This document shows, piece by piece, positions 22,811 through 34,982 of a stretch of DNA of 64,000 nucleotides (position 1 is the first letter of the stretch; each line of letters begins with the position of its first letter). The notes beneath the pieces are model-generated. The model searched no databases, was not told where the DNA came from, and saw only the letters and a program-made list of their open reading frames with translations. The position numbers and the translations under genes are program-made. Source of the DNA: Siphonodentalium dalli (Eukaryota; Mollusca; Scaphopoda; Gadilida; Siphonodentaliidae); the NCBI GenBank assembly GCA_032622095.1, contig CP136064.1, positions 48,244,073 through 48,308,072 on the forward strand, read 5' to 3'.

Positions 22811-22945
22811 ATTGGCCGGCTCAGTCGCTGATTGGTCGAAAATATCCTCTAATAATTATTTGATTGACATCTGTGGAAAGGTCCATTATCCGACCAATCC
22901 GAAATACGCCGCATATATAAGTTAATACAATTGCAGAAACGTTAG
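22811..22945 (+). promoter_or_regulatory. candidate core promoter (CCAAT boxes + TATA)
   Basis: ATTGG at 22,811 and 22,831, CCAAT at 22,894 and TATATAA at 22,914-22,920 have classical spacing for a start site near 22,945. The first ATG downstream (22,993) has a strong context, GAGACCATGG, but opens only 19 codons. The block is preserved in the second copy (about 45,064-45,198). It lies on the strand opposite to the CBM20 gene, inside its first intron. Confidence 0.4.
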
Positions 22946-23352
22946 GGCAAAACTCCCGAGGATATTAGTTAAATCCATCGCAGAAGGAGACCATGGTCGT
23001 GTTCAGTCAACGGTTGGAAAACCAATTGGGTGCTTCAAGTCCATCAAGTTGAAATGGGTTAAGATATCACGCTATCCATGCAGCCAATGAACGCGTGGGT
23101 CGGACCGACCACATGGTACAACTCAGGTGTCTTGATCCAATTTCGGGTTAATCCATTCTTATCAGAGGTGATATTTTGGACTCGGTCATGTTTTAAGTCG
23201 GATAATAGCTTCAAAGTGTACATTATTTCAGGCGGTAAAATCGGTCCTTCGCTGACATCGATCCATTCGCTGAAATCGGTCTATTGGCTGAAATAATGCA
23301 CAGTTTTCAGGCATTATCCTATACTTAATGCGTTATTGTGTAACAATTACAG

Positions 23353-23600
23353 GAAGCGCTCGGTGGTTCGGAATTACAACAAAGAGATATCACAAGTCAA
23401 CTGCGGCGATACATTTCTGGCACGAGACCATCCTAATTACCGAGTACGCAACGCCGACAAACTTGCGTGTAACCGGCGTGAACTCCACGTGCGAGACCTC
23501 GTTACAGGACATGACTACGTTCCCGCCGATGTCGTGTACTCCACGGGGAGACCTCATTTCAGAACATGACTACGTGTTCACTTTGGCCCATCTACCATAA
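23353..23600 (+). other. candidate coding exon, unknown product, copy 1
   Basis: Follows AACAATTACAG| at 23,352 and is more GC-rich and codon-like than its surroundings. Two overlapping frames are open. One ends at 23,569 and differs from the second copy only by a silent change. The other ends at 23,600 and shows one Pro/Leu change. An imperfect 56 bp tandem duplication (ctccacg... acatgactacgt) at 23,483-23,580 is not a multiple of three, which weakens the coding case. It could be the second exon of a transcript from the promoter at 22.9 kb. No family recognised. Confidence 0.25.
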
Positions 23601-24546
23601 TGTCAGCAAGGTTGCAGACGTGTGCTTATAATCACGTGATGTAAATATAGGAACCTCCAAAGCTCGCCGGCATGCAGATTTGACGATTCGTTTGGCTAAT
23701 GGTAGATTGTTTCGCCTTTGACTTCAGGGCCGTAAATTATGGGGTAGTGGCACCCCCCCCCCCAATAATCCAGGTAGTGCTTACGTCGCGCAGTTGTCTG
23801 GTAAAATACCGTAAATACATTGTAACTTTGATCATAGATCATCATATATGAAGAGTGTGTTGCTATTAATGTCAGGTAATGTCAAGGAATATTGCCTGAC
23901 ATAATTGTAAAATAGTATATGACTGGATCGAGTTAATGTATAAACTAAAGTGGCCAACAAAGACATAAATAGTATACGTAAATATTAGCAGCCGGTTAGA
24001 ATTAATTAATTGGCTCTATATGTGTTGTCCAGTTCTATACTAATGTACAATTCACCATGAATGACTTTAGATTCGGTGCACGTGCATGTAAATTCCAAGA
24101 ATGTCCACTGGAATGTCCATTGTGAGTTATTCTCTGTGGTGAGTACACATGCATTGTTTTATATCCTCGAACTAAGGTGGTCTTCGATAATTGTCTTCAG
24201 TATATTTGTCCTGAATGATTTTACGTGAGGAAATTTGATGGATATGCCGGGAAAGGATACATTTATATACACCCCATAAAATTTTGGGGACTCTACGGGC
24301 CTGTTGTCTTATCTACAGATTGTAGTGTTATACACTGCATGAACTGTGGAGTATTCCCGTGGAATTTATATTGTCTGTGTGGCATGATGTTGTCACAGAC
24401 GATCGTCTGTATATTAGTTTAATTGGAATTTAACTACGTGGGATATATAGGATGACACACTTAATTGCATGCGGTGAATGCAGTTATTCCACTATATGCA
24501 CATGCATTATAGGACGCCATAATCATATGATCCATTATATATACAA
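23601..24546. other. intronic sequence with poly-C tract
   Basis: No exon seen. 11-base poly-C at 23,753 (17 in the second copy). The two copies differ here by several small indels. Confidence 0.5.
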
Positions 24547-25172
24547 CTAGAAGGTGACCCGACTTCGTCCGGGCTTTGACCTTGAATTGGCCATTTTGAA
24601 GGTCAAGGTCAAGTGGGGTCACGATTTGACCAGTCCAAAAACACTGCCCGGAAAAAAGTACACGACAAACGTGCCCGTCGAAATCCATCCGGTTTTACCC
24701 GATTTGACCTTGAATTGATAATTTTGAAGGTTACAGGTCTGGTCGGGGTCACGATTGTACCCGTCCAAAACAATCAGTGGACAAAGGTAACCCCACGTAT
24801 CAAATTTCGTCGAAATCCCATCAAAATTGGCGATTTGACCTTGAAGTTACCCGATTTCAAGGTCAAGGTCACGTCGCACGGGCAAATGAATACGCTTATG
24901 AGACTCGCCATAAGAAAGTACCCCCACATACCAAGTTTCGTCGAAATCCCGTGATATTCGGGCGTTTGACCTTGAAATGACCCGATTTCAAGGTCAATGT
25001 CACGTCGCACGGACAAATTAATATGCCTATGTTCGTCCCCGGCCGAAAATACCCCCACATACCAAGTTTCATCGAAATCGGCTGGGCCATTTTCGAGTCC
25101 ATCGATTACACACACACACACACAGACAGATACACACACAGATCTTTCAAAAATATATAATAGATGGCCAAT
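24547..25172. mobile_element. ~625 bp insertion present only in copy 1
   Basis: Absent at the equivalent point of the second copy (46,842-46,850), where the flanks join directly. It starts CTAGAAGGTGACCCGACTTC and ends in ATATATAATAGATGG. The interior has about four diverged units of ~120 bp built on TTTGACCTTGAA, TTCAAGGTCAAGGTCA and CATACCAAGTTTCRTCGAAAT, then a CA/CAGA microsatellite. Frames of 65-121 codons on both strands repeat with the units. No terminal inverted repeats were found; the class is unknown. Confidence 0.75.
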
Positions 25173-26310
25173 GCGAACTCTGTCCTTTATATTGTATCTC
25201 AGGTATGTGATTGTTTCGTGTTCTGAATGACCAGTGCATGGTTGTAATATCTCTGTATTATCTTTGATACTTTTGTTGACACTACACTAATCACTGCAAA
25301 AATTTAGTCCAATTGTATGCTTGTAAAAATGTCCCCGTGATGGTGAATACATAATGGTGTCAAGTCTCAAAAGAATGGACTAGAAGTTGGAGAAATATGT
25401 GCACAGTACATTGCCCGTGCGTATATCACATATGTATATATACGCCGAATAAACAATATTGACGTTCAATGAGTATTAGTTAACAACTAATGGCCAAGGG
25501 CAAGTGGTCGCTTCCGGTGATTTCTTCTCTACGGTGTGATTAACGAATATAAAGCAAATACATCGCGCGAATATTCGATCTTGGATTCTGTACATTAGAC
25601 TAATTATTGGAAGACATATGTTGGAATAGTTTGTTCATTGATCGATAGAATGCTTGGTTCGCGAATGGAAACTACAAAAAGGCCACAAAGTATACTATAT
25701 ATAATGCATGTACTAAAACAAATATATAGTGCAATCATATATAAACCTAAGGGTTACGCGCCATGCATGCATGATATATCAATACACCAATCATCTCTCG
25801 ATTTGACAAAAGGATCCTATATATATACGCAGCATATTTACTACCGATACATGTGCAGATGCTTGAAATATCGTGTCGAATTAATGGCGCCGTTCCAAAT
25901 CTCATAAATAAAGAAACAGCTCAGTCTGTGGTTGCCACAAATATGTGGTTGACGAGCCATGGTTCCGAAAAATGGTTTTGGAGCGATTCCCATTCCATTT
26001 CGAACAACACAACACACGGCGTTCTATATATAATCTTCTCATGGAGTTATATGATTGGGCAGTATATATAGCGTGACCCCTCCCCCTGACAGAAACGTCT
26101 CGCGCGCCGTCGGAAAGCACACCAATATATACCGGAGACTTGTCTGTATGTATAAATGATGTCTTCTTCATTAAGACATCCGTCGAATTTAACGCTCCGG
26201 ATGTTATATTGAGTCACCAACCTATAGCTGCATCATCTGCATGCACCCCGTTACTGACAACTAAATCACTTACCGCGCCATATATATACGATTTTATGAG
26301 CAAAAGACCT
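25173..26310. other. intron sequence next to exon 1
   Basis: No feature beyond microsatellite-like TATA runs. The second copy has two extra transposons in the corresponding stretch near the splice donor (47,939-48,038 and 48,081-48,284). Confidence 0.5.
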
Positions 26311-26312
26311 AC

Positions 26313-26718
26313 CTGGTCGTGGTTTTTCCACCACCACTGGTTCAGTAGTCGGCGCCTCACGTTGTTCTCGGGGGACAGTGATGGGAGTGAACTCTGTCTC
26401 ACCATCCCACGGTGCCATTATCTCGCCTGGTTTGACTCCAACCGCAGACGTCCGATTCTGTATTCTCTCCCATCTGACTACGAACCGCCTGTCCTCCGTT
26501 ACGACAATCCATTTCCACTCGAAAATTGACGCGACTGGGACAGTGATCTTCGCCGACCAGTTTCCTCGGACATTTGGACTTTCATCTGCGATAACACATC
26601 GATCGTGGTTCCAGGACCCGATTTGTGCGATGGACCCGGTTATAGCAAGTCGATGACAAGGGTCTTGGACCGCGTAGCGAGTTTTGAAAACAATCGCTAC
26701 ATGGCGATTGGAATTCAT
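26313..26718 (-). CDS. CBM20 (starch/glycogen-binding) domain exon, copy 1
   Basis: First coding exon of a minus-strand gene. CBM20 domains bind alpha-glucans; in animals they occur in STBD1, laforin and GPCPD1. The domain spans roughly residues 6-105. Visible hallmarks: LAITGS (24-29), GSW with Trp36, GNW with Trp54, the FEWKW core (66-70), RWE with Trp83, and NR (88-89). The Trp and Asn positions match the sugar-contacting set of the family. The end (GEIMAPWDG) most resembles the STBD1 type. A Pro/Glu/Thr linker follows. I chose ATG 26,716-26,718 because it directly precedes the domain. The frame is open 20 codons further, to a GTG with an in-frame stop just before. The exon ends at CCAG|GTAGGT, leaving one base for exon 2 (16,386). 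In vertebrate STBD1 the domain is C-terminal after a membrane anchor; here it is N-terminal with no anchor in the visible exons. Confidence 0.85.
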
Positions 26719-26809
26719 TCGTCTGAGACTTTCATATCTTGGATCTAATGGGACGGGCGAAGCGAACGACGGTGTCACCTTTCAAGCATATCGTGTCGAG
26801 TCTCCAATG
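26719..26809 (-). other. probable 5' UTR of the CBM20 gene with splice acceptor
   Basis: Reading on the minus strand, ACTTGCAG| at 26,811/26,810 is a plausible acceptor, so the coding exon may be preceded by a non-coding exon further upstream. A short upstream frame starting with ATG (19 codons, overlapping the CBM20 start region in another frame) lies between. The acceptor tract is not strongly pyrimidine-rich. Confidence 0.4.
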
Positions 26810-26859
26810 CTGCAAGTAAATTTGTTAAACATAGAACATCTCTTTAAAGGCCCATTTAA

Positions 26860-27353
26860 AGGTACGGTTGGCCTTGGCGGTGGGTATCCTGTGAAAATAT
26901 TTCCACCAGTCAAAAACCGCCACAAACAGAATGAACAACAAAATGTAGACAGACTTTGTCCGTATGCAAATAAGAAATATCGCATAAACAGTATGTTATT
27001 GTCATATTTTTGACCATTGTTATGTAAACAAAAGTATAAAAAGTTACTTTTCTGGTGTTTGTTTATATTATGATGGTAAACATAAAGAGCGTTCTTTGTG
27101 GGTTAATTCCTGATATGGAACGAATAAAGAGCGTTTATGCCATTTGTGTGTGATTAGCCAGCAGCATTGTGTTGTCTTCTGTAACACAATCAGGCTCTTG
27201 CTTAGGTAAAATATAGTAAATCTTTATGATAACATGCTGTTTACGCGATGGTCATGGTATATATGAACGAAACTGTAGGCGTTTTAATGTTTTTCTGTTT
27301 ACGGTGATTGGAACAAATATGAATATTTTCGACAACTAAGGCCTCACGTGCCT
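26860..27353. mobile_element. AGGTACGG-family TTAA MITE, copy-1 insertion
   Basis: 494 bp, ends AGGTACGGTTGGCC / GGCCTCACGTGCCT, TTAA at 26,856-26,859 and 27,354-27,357. It is inserted at the second of two TTAA sites spaced 12 bp. In the other copy a different member of the family occupies the first site (48,847-49,344). Confidence 0.9.
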
Positions 27354-27357
27354 TTAA

Positions 27358-27605
27358 TTTTCGAATGCCCAGATAACATTATATACAACATATTCCATAT
27401 CATAAACCAATTGAAAGAGGAAGCTCCAGAACATATTATCAAATTATCTGGTCGAATAAACTGTGAACATATGTTGTTTTGCCGAGGTACCGACGTGTGT
27501 TCTGTGCTTAATTAAAAAAAATATTATATATATATATATATATTCTTCCAAATGGTATATAAGATGTGAATATGTTGTATATAATGTGATCTGGACATTC
27601 GAAAA
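27358..27605. mobile_element. TTTTCGAATG-family TTAA palindromic MITE
   Basis: 248 bp between TTAA 27,354-27,357 and 27,606-27,609. Both ends read TTTTCGAATGYCCAGATMAC and continue ATTATATACAACATATTC in inverted orientation. A TA microsatellite is at about 27,525-27,542. Counterpart 49,361-49,608. Partial relative at 4,793-4,955. Confidence 0.8.
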
Positions 27606-27609
27606 TTAA

Positions 27610-29664
27610 GTGGAACCAAATCGCTATCAATTGTCAAAAGGTATCACCAACCCGGATCAATGGTTTAAAAAATGTATCATATCCTCCTTCAGATGAATGT
27701 ATTTGTCGCCCAGTTCAATGATGCTATCCACTATTCAAAACATACTTTCATACAGCGGAGTGATCCCTGAATGGGACAACGACCATGGCTTGCTCTCACT
27801 CCGTTACATTTAATGTAAATTCCAGCTCATTTCCGATTTTACCATAAATAATAGACACTGTTTTATGTTAATAGGAATAGTTCGTTTGAGACACAATTAT
27901 CCGCCATTGACGGCGTGTGTCAACAGAAAATATATTTTGAGTCACCTTAAAGTGTTCTATATACCCTAATATAGTACAGTGCTGTTCGCAAAAACTAAAT
28001 TCCGCGATAAAGTTTGCGTATCCCACCACTTTCGCGTGTCAAAGCCGCGGTCGACGCCGAATGAGATGTCACCAAACCGGAGTTCGGATGTCAAAGACGC
28101 GGGTTATATATTTCACATTTTGACTGTTTCTCAGGTAAATTAGCACTGATATATAAGGACTCAATACCAGTACTTGGATAATATCTTGGCTTGCAATCCA
28201 TCGCGGCGTTGCATCAGATATTACCTCTCAGGCTAAATTATGCAGATGAAGGATGTGCGTCACGCATTCCAAGGAATCTATTTTCAACTATTTTATATGT
28301 AAAATATATTAAGTCACATCCAATTAAGAGCTATCAATTGCGTCAGTTATTCACTTGTATGTTTATGACGGTGATGTAGTCCATATAGAATGCAGCGCGA
28401 CTAAGAGTTCCACAAATCATTCGAGAAGCTGCATGCTTCCGCTAATTTGGATTGGTGCACAGAGGAAAATTTGTGGAATGGCAAGCACTTCAGGACGTGA
28501 GACAGTACAAGTTTGAAAATATCCCCATTATCGTTCGGACAGGCCTGCACATGGAATGTGTTCGTTATTGCTGCGTGCATGTGTTGGGATGGGGTCCGTG
28601 TGCATGATGAGGGCGTATATATTCGTGTATGTTTGTTTGTGTTTTAAATTCCTGTCAAATATAGTAGGCAATGTTTTCAATATTATAGGCCCGGGACTGC
28701 ACATATAATGGAAACATTAAAACAGTGTAAATCAAGAGTGGACATGGACGTGGCTACAGTTGGTTTCCATGCACCTAATTAGTCTTTTAATGCCCCCCCC
28801 CCCCCCCCGTTCGGGAAGTTCCAATTGCATTCTTTGTCAGGTTGGAGTTTCCATAGAGTTTTCAACCGATGACCATTTCAGTTCACAAATTTGACGGACA
28901 TTCTCTAAATATTCGGCTTTTGGTCTGAAAACAACAATTTTCACTATAAATATATACTGTTTGGAAAATCAGACTATTAGAACAATTTGAACCTATTTCT
29001 AGTCTGAAGTTTCCAAATGAAGTTGTGTTGGGCAAGAATGTCCATGTGTGGAAAGTGTCGACCAGGGTATGCGGGCTTGACACCAAGACACCGCTGCCAC
29101 ATCCATGTAAGTGCATTGGGTGGATGAATTACCCAACTAAGATAACATATTTCTATCCACGAACATATACTTATTTTCTTGCGAAGTTTTGTATTAGAAT
29201 TATCATTGCAAATTGTTCACTTGATTGACTGCACGCCCTATTGGCTAGATTAGTTTCAGTTTAATTTAATATCCATTCATAATATATGTGTATACCATAT
29301 TTCGAAAATGTTATGGATTCATATTTCAGATGAGATTCATAGTCCAGCTGCATGGTCAGTCTCAGATTAACACGAAACCACCCGATACGGGCCTACATTA
29401 TATTGTAGCAAAGGAAAATTGTTATGAAATACCTTCAGTACAGAGCCCGGATAGTGAACATTGCTAATTTCAATTTTTCAAATATCTCCGTTATTTCGTC
29501 AATTATTACTGTTACTTGTTTGTTGTAGTGAAGAAATTTTGACATGCCATTTGCATGCAATATTAGCCTGTGCTTACTTGTTTGGTTGTAGTGGAGCAGT
29601 TTTGGCATACCAGAGTGTAATATTGGCACGTAATATTAGCCTGTACCAAATGCTAATTTTGTTA
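27610..29664. other. upstream region of the CBM20 gene, no exon found
   Basis: Probably 5' intron or intergenic sequence. A GC-richer patch is at 28,010-28,110. A TTGGAAATTTCC-family fragment with a 16-base poly-C run lies at about 28,740-29,060. No promoter could be assigned. An AGGTACTC-family end starts at 29,666. Confidence 0.5.
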
Positions 29665-29964
29665 AAGGTACTCAATAAGATCACTGGGTCTCCATATCAT
29701 CAAGATACAACATTTCTTCAAAATACGCTTTAGTTACCACTGCCACAAGGACTATTGGCAAGGATTTCTGACATGATCTTAGTTCTTATGGTTTAGGATT
29801 AAAATTGTCTCTCTCTGGCTCAGTTCATATTTTTCTTATCAATAACGAAAGAATTACCATTATTGCAAACTTGTGGTGGTCAAAATAAGATAATAGGTGA
29901 CTAAATATAGTTCCGACGATACGTAAAATAGATGTATCTATCTCTCTCTTTTTTTTTATTTTTT

Positions 29965-30064
29965 NNNNNNNNNNNNNNNNNNNNNNNNNNNNNNNNNNNN
30001 NNNNNNNNNNNNNNNNNNNNNNNNNNNNNNNNNNNNNNNNNNNNNNNNNNNNNNNNNNNNNNNN
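29965..30064. other. assembly gap, exactly 100 Ns
   Basis: Scaffold gap of conventional fixed size. Left side ends in CT/T low complexity, right side begins in the arm of the palindromic MITE also present at 9,621-10,140. Confidence 0.99.
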
Positions 30065-33000
30065 AAGATCAAATGTAACACATATTGTGTAGTATTTATA
30101 CACATTTGGATGCAATATAAGGAAAGTTATTCAACTAGTGTTCCCAACTCTCAATAGTAAGCAGGTGTGGAGTTGTCCGTGACAATAACTCTCACTGATG
30201 TTAAAATCAGCGATTTTCGGTGATTTTTCTATTTCTGGTGACCATTTTGGCCGCATCTTGGATTTGGGTGAATATCTCCTCAACTCAGGTATAAGAGGAA
30301 TCCTAGCCGAGTATCTCCTGCACATATATAATCATGGCTGGAGTAATAATAGCAATAACACTCATTGATTCGAAACAGACCATTGCGTTATTAGCGTCGT
30401 TTTGGCTTTGACCGGATTATACCGGCATTTGGGGAAAACGTGATATCGGACAAAAATATCCGTCAATGAATATATATTATGGTCCCCGTGTGTTCGCCAA
30501 TGACTCTTCTAGACGATAATGTATAAAATCGCGTCAAGGTGCCAATATTTTCCCACAGAGACAAACGAAAGGTGGTGAAATGTCCGAAAAATAGCAATTT
30601 TTCACATTTCGGCGGCCATCTTGGCCGCCATATTGGATTATTGTGTCCGGAAAACAAGACCGCATGTGACATCATCTTTACTATATCGGCGATCAAAGAG
30701 ACCTGGTGCATATGCAAAAAATGGCCGCCATGATGGACGCCATCTTGTCTGGAGTCTCTGCGGCCAGTTATTTTTCTTGTTAACATTGCATAAAAGTTGA
30801 AGAATTCAATAAGGAACAAGACTAGTGGGGTGAAGTTAAGTCCCAGGGGTGGTGCCAGGGTACCCCTATTAGCTCCCGGACTATATGCGTTTTAATGGTT
30901 TTTCTGTTTACGGTGTTAGGAACAAATATGAATATTTTCGACAAGTAAGGCCTCACGTGCCTTTAAGCAAATAATTATCCTGGTCCTACTCAATTGTATT
31001 GTTGTAAAGTACTTCGACTAGTAACTCCTCTAGTAGCTGAAACGCCAATTTAGTCTTAGTTTGAACGACGACGCTGATGGTGGCCTTTTAACTGACTGTG
31101 AGAATCATTTAGTTTTGAAAGGCTTAAGGTTGGCCTTTAATTCAACTGTGTGGGGCCTAACGAGATTGTGTTGTCGACTATAGTCGTATTCTGCATATTG
31201 CGCTGACGCAAATAAGGATCAATAAGTGCAGTAACTCTCTGCGGTGACTTCTCTCTCCATCCATTAATTGGGTGGTTAAATTTAATTTTCTAATTCACTG
31301 CAATATAGCGATTTATACACGCCACTCATCTAGCTCCATTAATCCATTATACATTTACTGACAACTATAGGTTACAAACAACTATTATATAGAGTTACGC
31401 TTCTTGAATTTGTGTAGCATAGTCAGCATAGCATAGTCAGCATAAAAAAATTCTGGCTGCTGATTGGTTGATTATCATTGAGGGAAATATCCCTAATCGG
31501 GAACGGAAAATCATAACCTACGTAAATATGGCGATCGTGTATGTTTAGATGTCCAGGAAGAATATCGTGGTGTCCAGAAGTTACGGAAGGGGTCTGGGTA
31601 TTTTTATGCTGCTGATTTTTGTGCAGTAAATGGGGTAGTTGTGGAAATGCAGATTATCGTTTGAAAAAAATAACCGAAAAGGGCGCGTTTGTTGTCACAT
31701 ACTGGTGCAGAGGATGACATTCTAAGGGAAAATTGACCACTTGGAAGTTCAAATAGGTCAAACCATGGCCGGCGGGACTTTTAGTTAACACTGTCGCCTA
31801 TGGAAAATAATTAGTTGTGTGTAACCTATATATCCCACCAGCCACTTACCGTGAACAGGGACACTGTGTTCAGTAAATTCTCATGAAACGCACAGCGCGG
31901 CATGTATAAATTATATTTTTAAAGCGGCTTTCGGGCCAGTCTGGAGTAAACCACATAACCAACATATCAAATCAGTATGCATCTGAGTGTATGTTTACAA
32001 AGACTGCTTTCGGGCATGCTGATCTTTTGAAAAGTCAAAACAATTTGTATTGTGTTGCAAGACGCATTGCGGATCTTACATTTAATAATATGCTATAACA
32101 AAGATCATGTATGTATATACATGTATTTATGTGGTGACGGTCACACCGTGTAATCAAATACAATTTATGAGGCATCTGGGTCGTTTATATCGTTATCGGG
32201 GGTGTGAGTTTTAGCCCACAGTCTCTATGCTGCCGAATTTCAAAACAAACTTGAAACGAAAAGGAGCGTACTCCAATGCCATTCTATGATTCTTCATTCC
32301 GTCGGTTAGTCGAGATATTCAGTATCAATATATCAATATAGACTCAGGTCCCGTGTTATTCAGATCATGCCAAGAAACTCTGCTCATCATGCAGGCTAAC
32401 GCCCGTAGAGATCATATTCAACCAGTGCAAAACCTGGGAACTTTTTGAAGTTTTGAGAGGGAACCTATATATAGAGTCGAAAAAATAACGGGGGGGGGGA
32501 TATATTTCTTATAGTTATTATCTGTTACTTACTATTATAATTCACTGTATAGGTGAAGGTCCCTGAAGTTGGGACCTTCACCTACAGCGAAGTACATTAT
32601 TAAGGAACAGATAATAACTATAAGAAATATATTCCCAGGGACGTACCGACAGGGGTTGTGGGGGTGTCTCACCCCCCACAATGAGGACCATAATTTTCAA
32701 TAGTTGGAAATTTCATGACTCAAATTCCAATAGTTGGAAATTAAAACTAACAAGAATATCGAATGATCCAAGTGTTTCAATCAGAGTTCGCGATTTTCCG
32801 ACTCAGAATTTGTGCCGGTTGTTTATTTTCCGACTCGCAATTTCAATTCTAACCTATACGTCATAATTTGCTCCAAAATGGCGAAAAGATGACGCACATC
32901 GAAGTGAGTATTCACCTATAAAAATAACTCAACGACACAAGATAGCGAATGATCTATGTATACTTTTTTGCAAGCTCACTATGAATCCCACCGCATGTAA

Positions 33001-34170
33001 ATACGTATGTTCATAAGATATCAGTGTTCAAGTGACTTCAGTCACCATTTTTCGACGTTGTGAAATTTGAAGACCAAAATCTCCTTTAAAAATATGTTCG
33101 ATAGTATATGTTATTGCAGTATCCGATATAAGTTGTGGAATAGCCCATTTAGTCTATAATAGCTCCCTGATCTCTATCTATATATAGAGAAAACAGAAAG
33201 CCATGCAGGCGTGATACATGTATTTTAGAGCAAATTATGACGCGTCACGCATATATGTTCCCTGACCTGTTTAATTACACTGTGTCACTTTATGTACTAA
33301 ATACTCATTGAAGAGTCTAGTTCCCTAGGAAATGTTCAGATAATACGTTCAAAAACATATTATATATAGGTCGCTTGTTGAACGTATCTGAACATGTCCC
33401 TACAATTAACAGAAAAACATCTGCATGCACTTGTATTATATTTTCATCTATCTGGCGTCTGCTTTTATTACATGAACTTCACTCCAATGAATAATAGACC
33501 ATTTCAATATATACTTTTATAATGAATGGGAGAATCCATTCACAATATAAAAAGGGATAAGGCGACTCGCAAAATTCAGCGTTCAGATTAAACCTATTAA
33601 TTCGTCGTTTTTTGTCACCTTTTGGTGATCAATATAGCTCGATAAAAATACGACATTGTGTCTTTGTGTCTCGGGGGGGGGGGGGGGGGACTAGTTAAAG
33701 TGTATATAATTTATCACCCAGAAGAAAACAAGGTTCAGCTGTAAGAATCCCGTTGTCTTCTTCGTGGAATATTAAAGAGCGTTATGTCTTAGTCCTTTCT
33801 TGGTATTGTCAACGCAATTAGAGCGTTTGTGTTACTTATGTATAAGAAAATTTAAAATCAGCTTTACAATCAGTTTACAAAGGTTGCACACATCCCTTAT
33901 AAACCATGGTTTACTTGACTCTACTCTGGTAAAGTCAGGTTTACATTGATACACTCTGATAAAATCCATGTAAAAACCCATGTAAAATACACCCTTGAAA
34001 ATTCCAAGTAAAGGCACGGTACAGTCAGGTTAACAATGAAATACTCTGGTGAAAACCATGTAAAATGGACATCCTTGTAAATTCCAAGTAAATCATTGTA
34101 AAGTCAGGTTAACAATGATAAACTCTGGTACACCCATGTAAAAAAGACATACCCTTGTGCTGAAGGGTAC
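30065..34170. repeat. copy 2 of 10,088-14,310
   Basis: Contains the same features as copy 1: right half of the foldback element to 30,883, end of the AGGTACGG MITE near 30,963, nested hairpin 32,497-32,633, degraded CCCT MITE 33,267-33,553, a 17-base poly-G at 33,673, and the minisatellite 33,900-34,170. No gene seen. Confidence 0.85.
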
Positions 34171-34982
34171 ACATTTCAAACCCTGTGTACCCTTCAGCAC
34201 ATTTTGAAAATCCTGTGTACCCTTCAGCACTTTTTTTGGTGAGAGTGACCCCTTCAGCCTAAATATTGGCATTGGTTCATATTGGACTTATTTGATTCTG
34301 GAATCTGATTCCGTTATTCTATTGGATGGCGCGGGCCACAATGAAAAAAACACACACACATATATATATAATATATATACAAAGAACATATCTGTTGTAA
34401 CATATCCTCGTGCAAATAGGTTCATATTGGACTTATCTGATTATGAAATAGCCCCATAGTGAGCTTATTTTAATTTTTGTTTTTAATTTATATAATTTAA
34501 TTTGTTTAGATAAAAAATTTGAAAAACTAACGCCGTTGTAACCTCTGCCATAGGTACCCGGAGTTACCACACCAAATTTGGTTGAAATCGGACCAGGAGT
34601 CTGCCAATCTGGGAGAAAAATCCGGACAGACAGACGGGCGGACATATCCTACTCTGTTATATATATATAGCATATCGTGTGTTTATCGACCTATTTTGAT
34701 CACCGTAACGTGACAAATATGAGAAATTTATATGTGAAAGTTGAGGTCTGCAGATCACGAGTCATCTTAAAGGTACACAATCCGATTCGACGGTCCCGTA
34801 TCATCAGATTCCAACAACAACAACAACAACATTTCTTCAAAAAAATGTTGTTATCAGAATCGATTAATTACCAAAAATAATTCTTACCACTGTCAAATCT
34901 AGTATAAAAACAAAAGAAATAATAACTTAGGAGCGTTAATTCGGATTATGTATCTTTAAATATCAGCCAGTAAGAAATTAAA

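Larger units (their letters stand above)
16387..26312 (-). other. intron 1 of the CBM20-domain gene, copy 1
   Basis: 9.9 kb between donor CCAG|GTAGGT (26,313/26,312) and acceptor TTTCTTTCAG|CT (16,387/16,386), phase 1. It holds several transposons and the promoter-like block listed separately. No other exon of this gene was recognised inside it. The reading frame of about 104 codons at 19,022-19,336 (+) differs between the copies mostly by amino-acid changes and is not called. Confidence 0.75.
10088..29938. repeat. first copy of the ~20 kb duplicated locus (contig A)
   Basis: Collinear with 30,065-51,963. Exons, introns, palindromes and promoter-like sequence all appear in the same order and orientation. 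Differences are scattered SNPs plus discrete insertions. Similarity ends after GATGTATC at 29,938. From there this copy runs into CT/T-rich low-complexity sequence and the Ns, whereas the second copy continues with unique sequence. Confidence 0.95.

Noticed and set aside
24461-25139. Several 65-121 codon frames with internally repetitive peptides
   Set aside because: Generated by the tandem units of the 625 bp insertion, on both strands.
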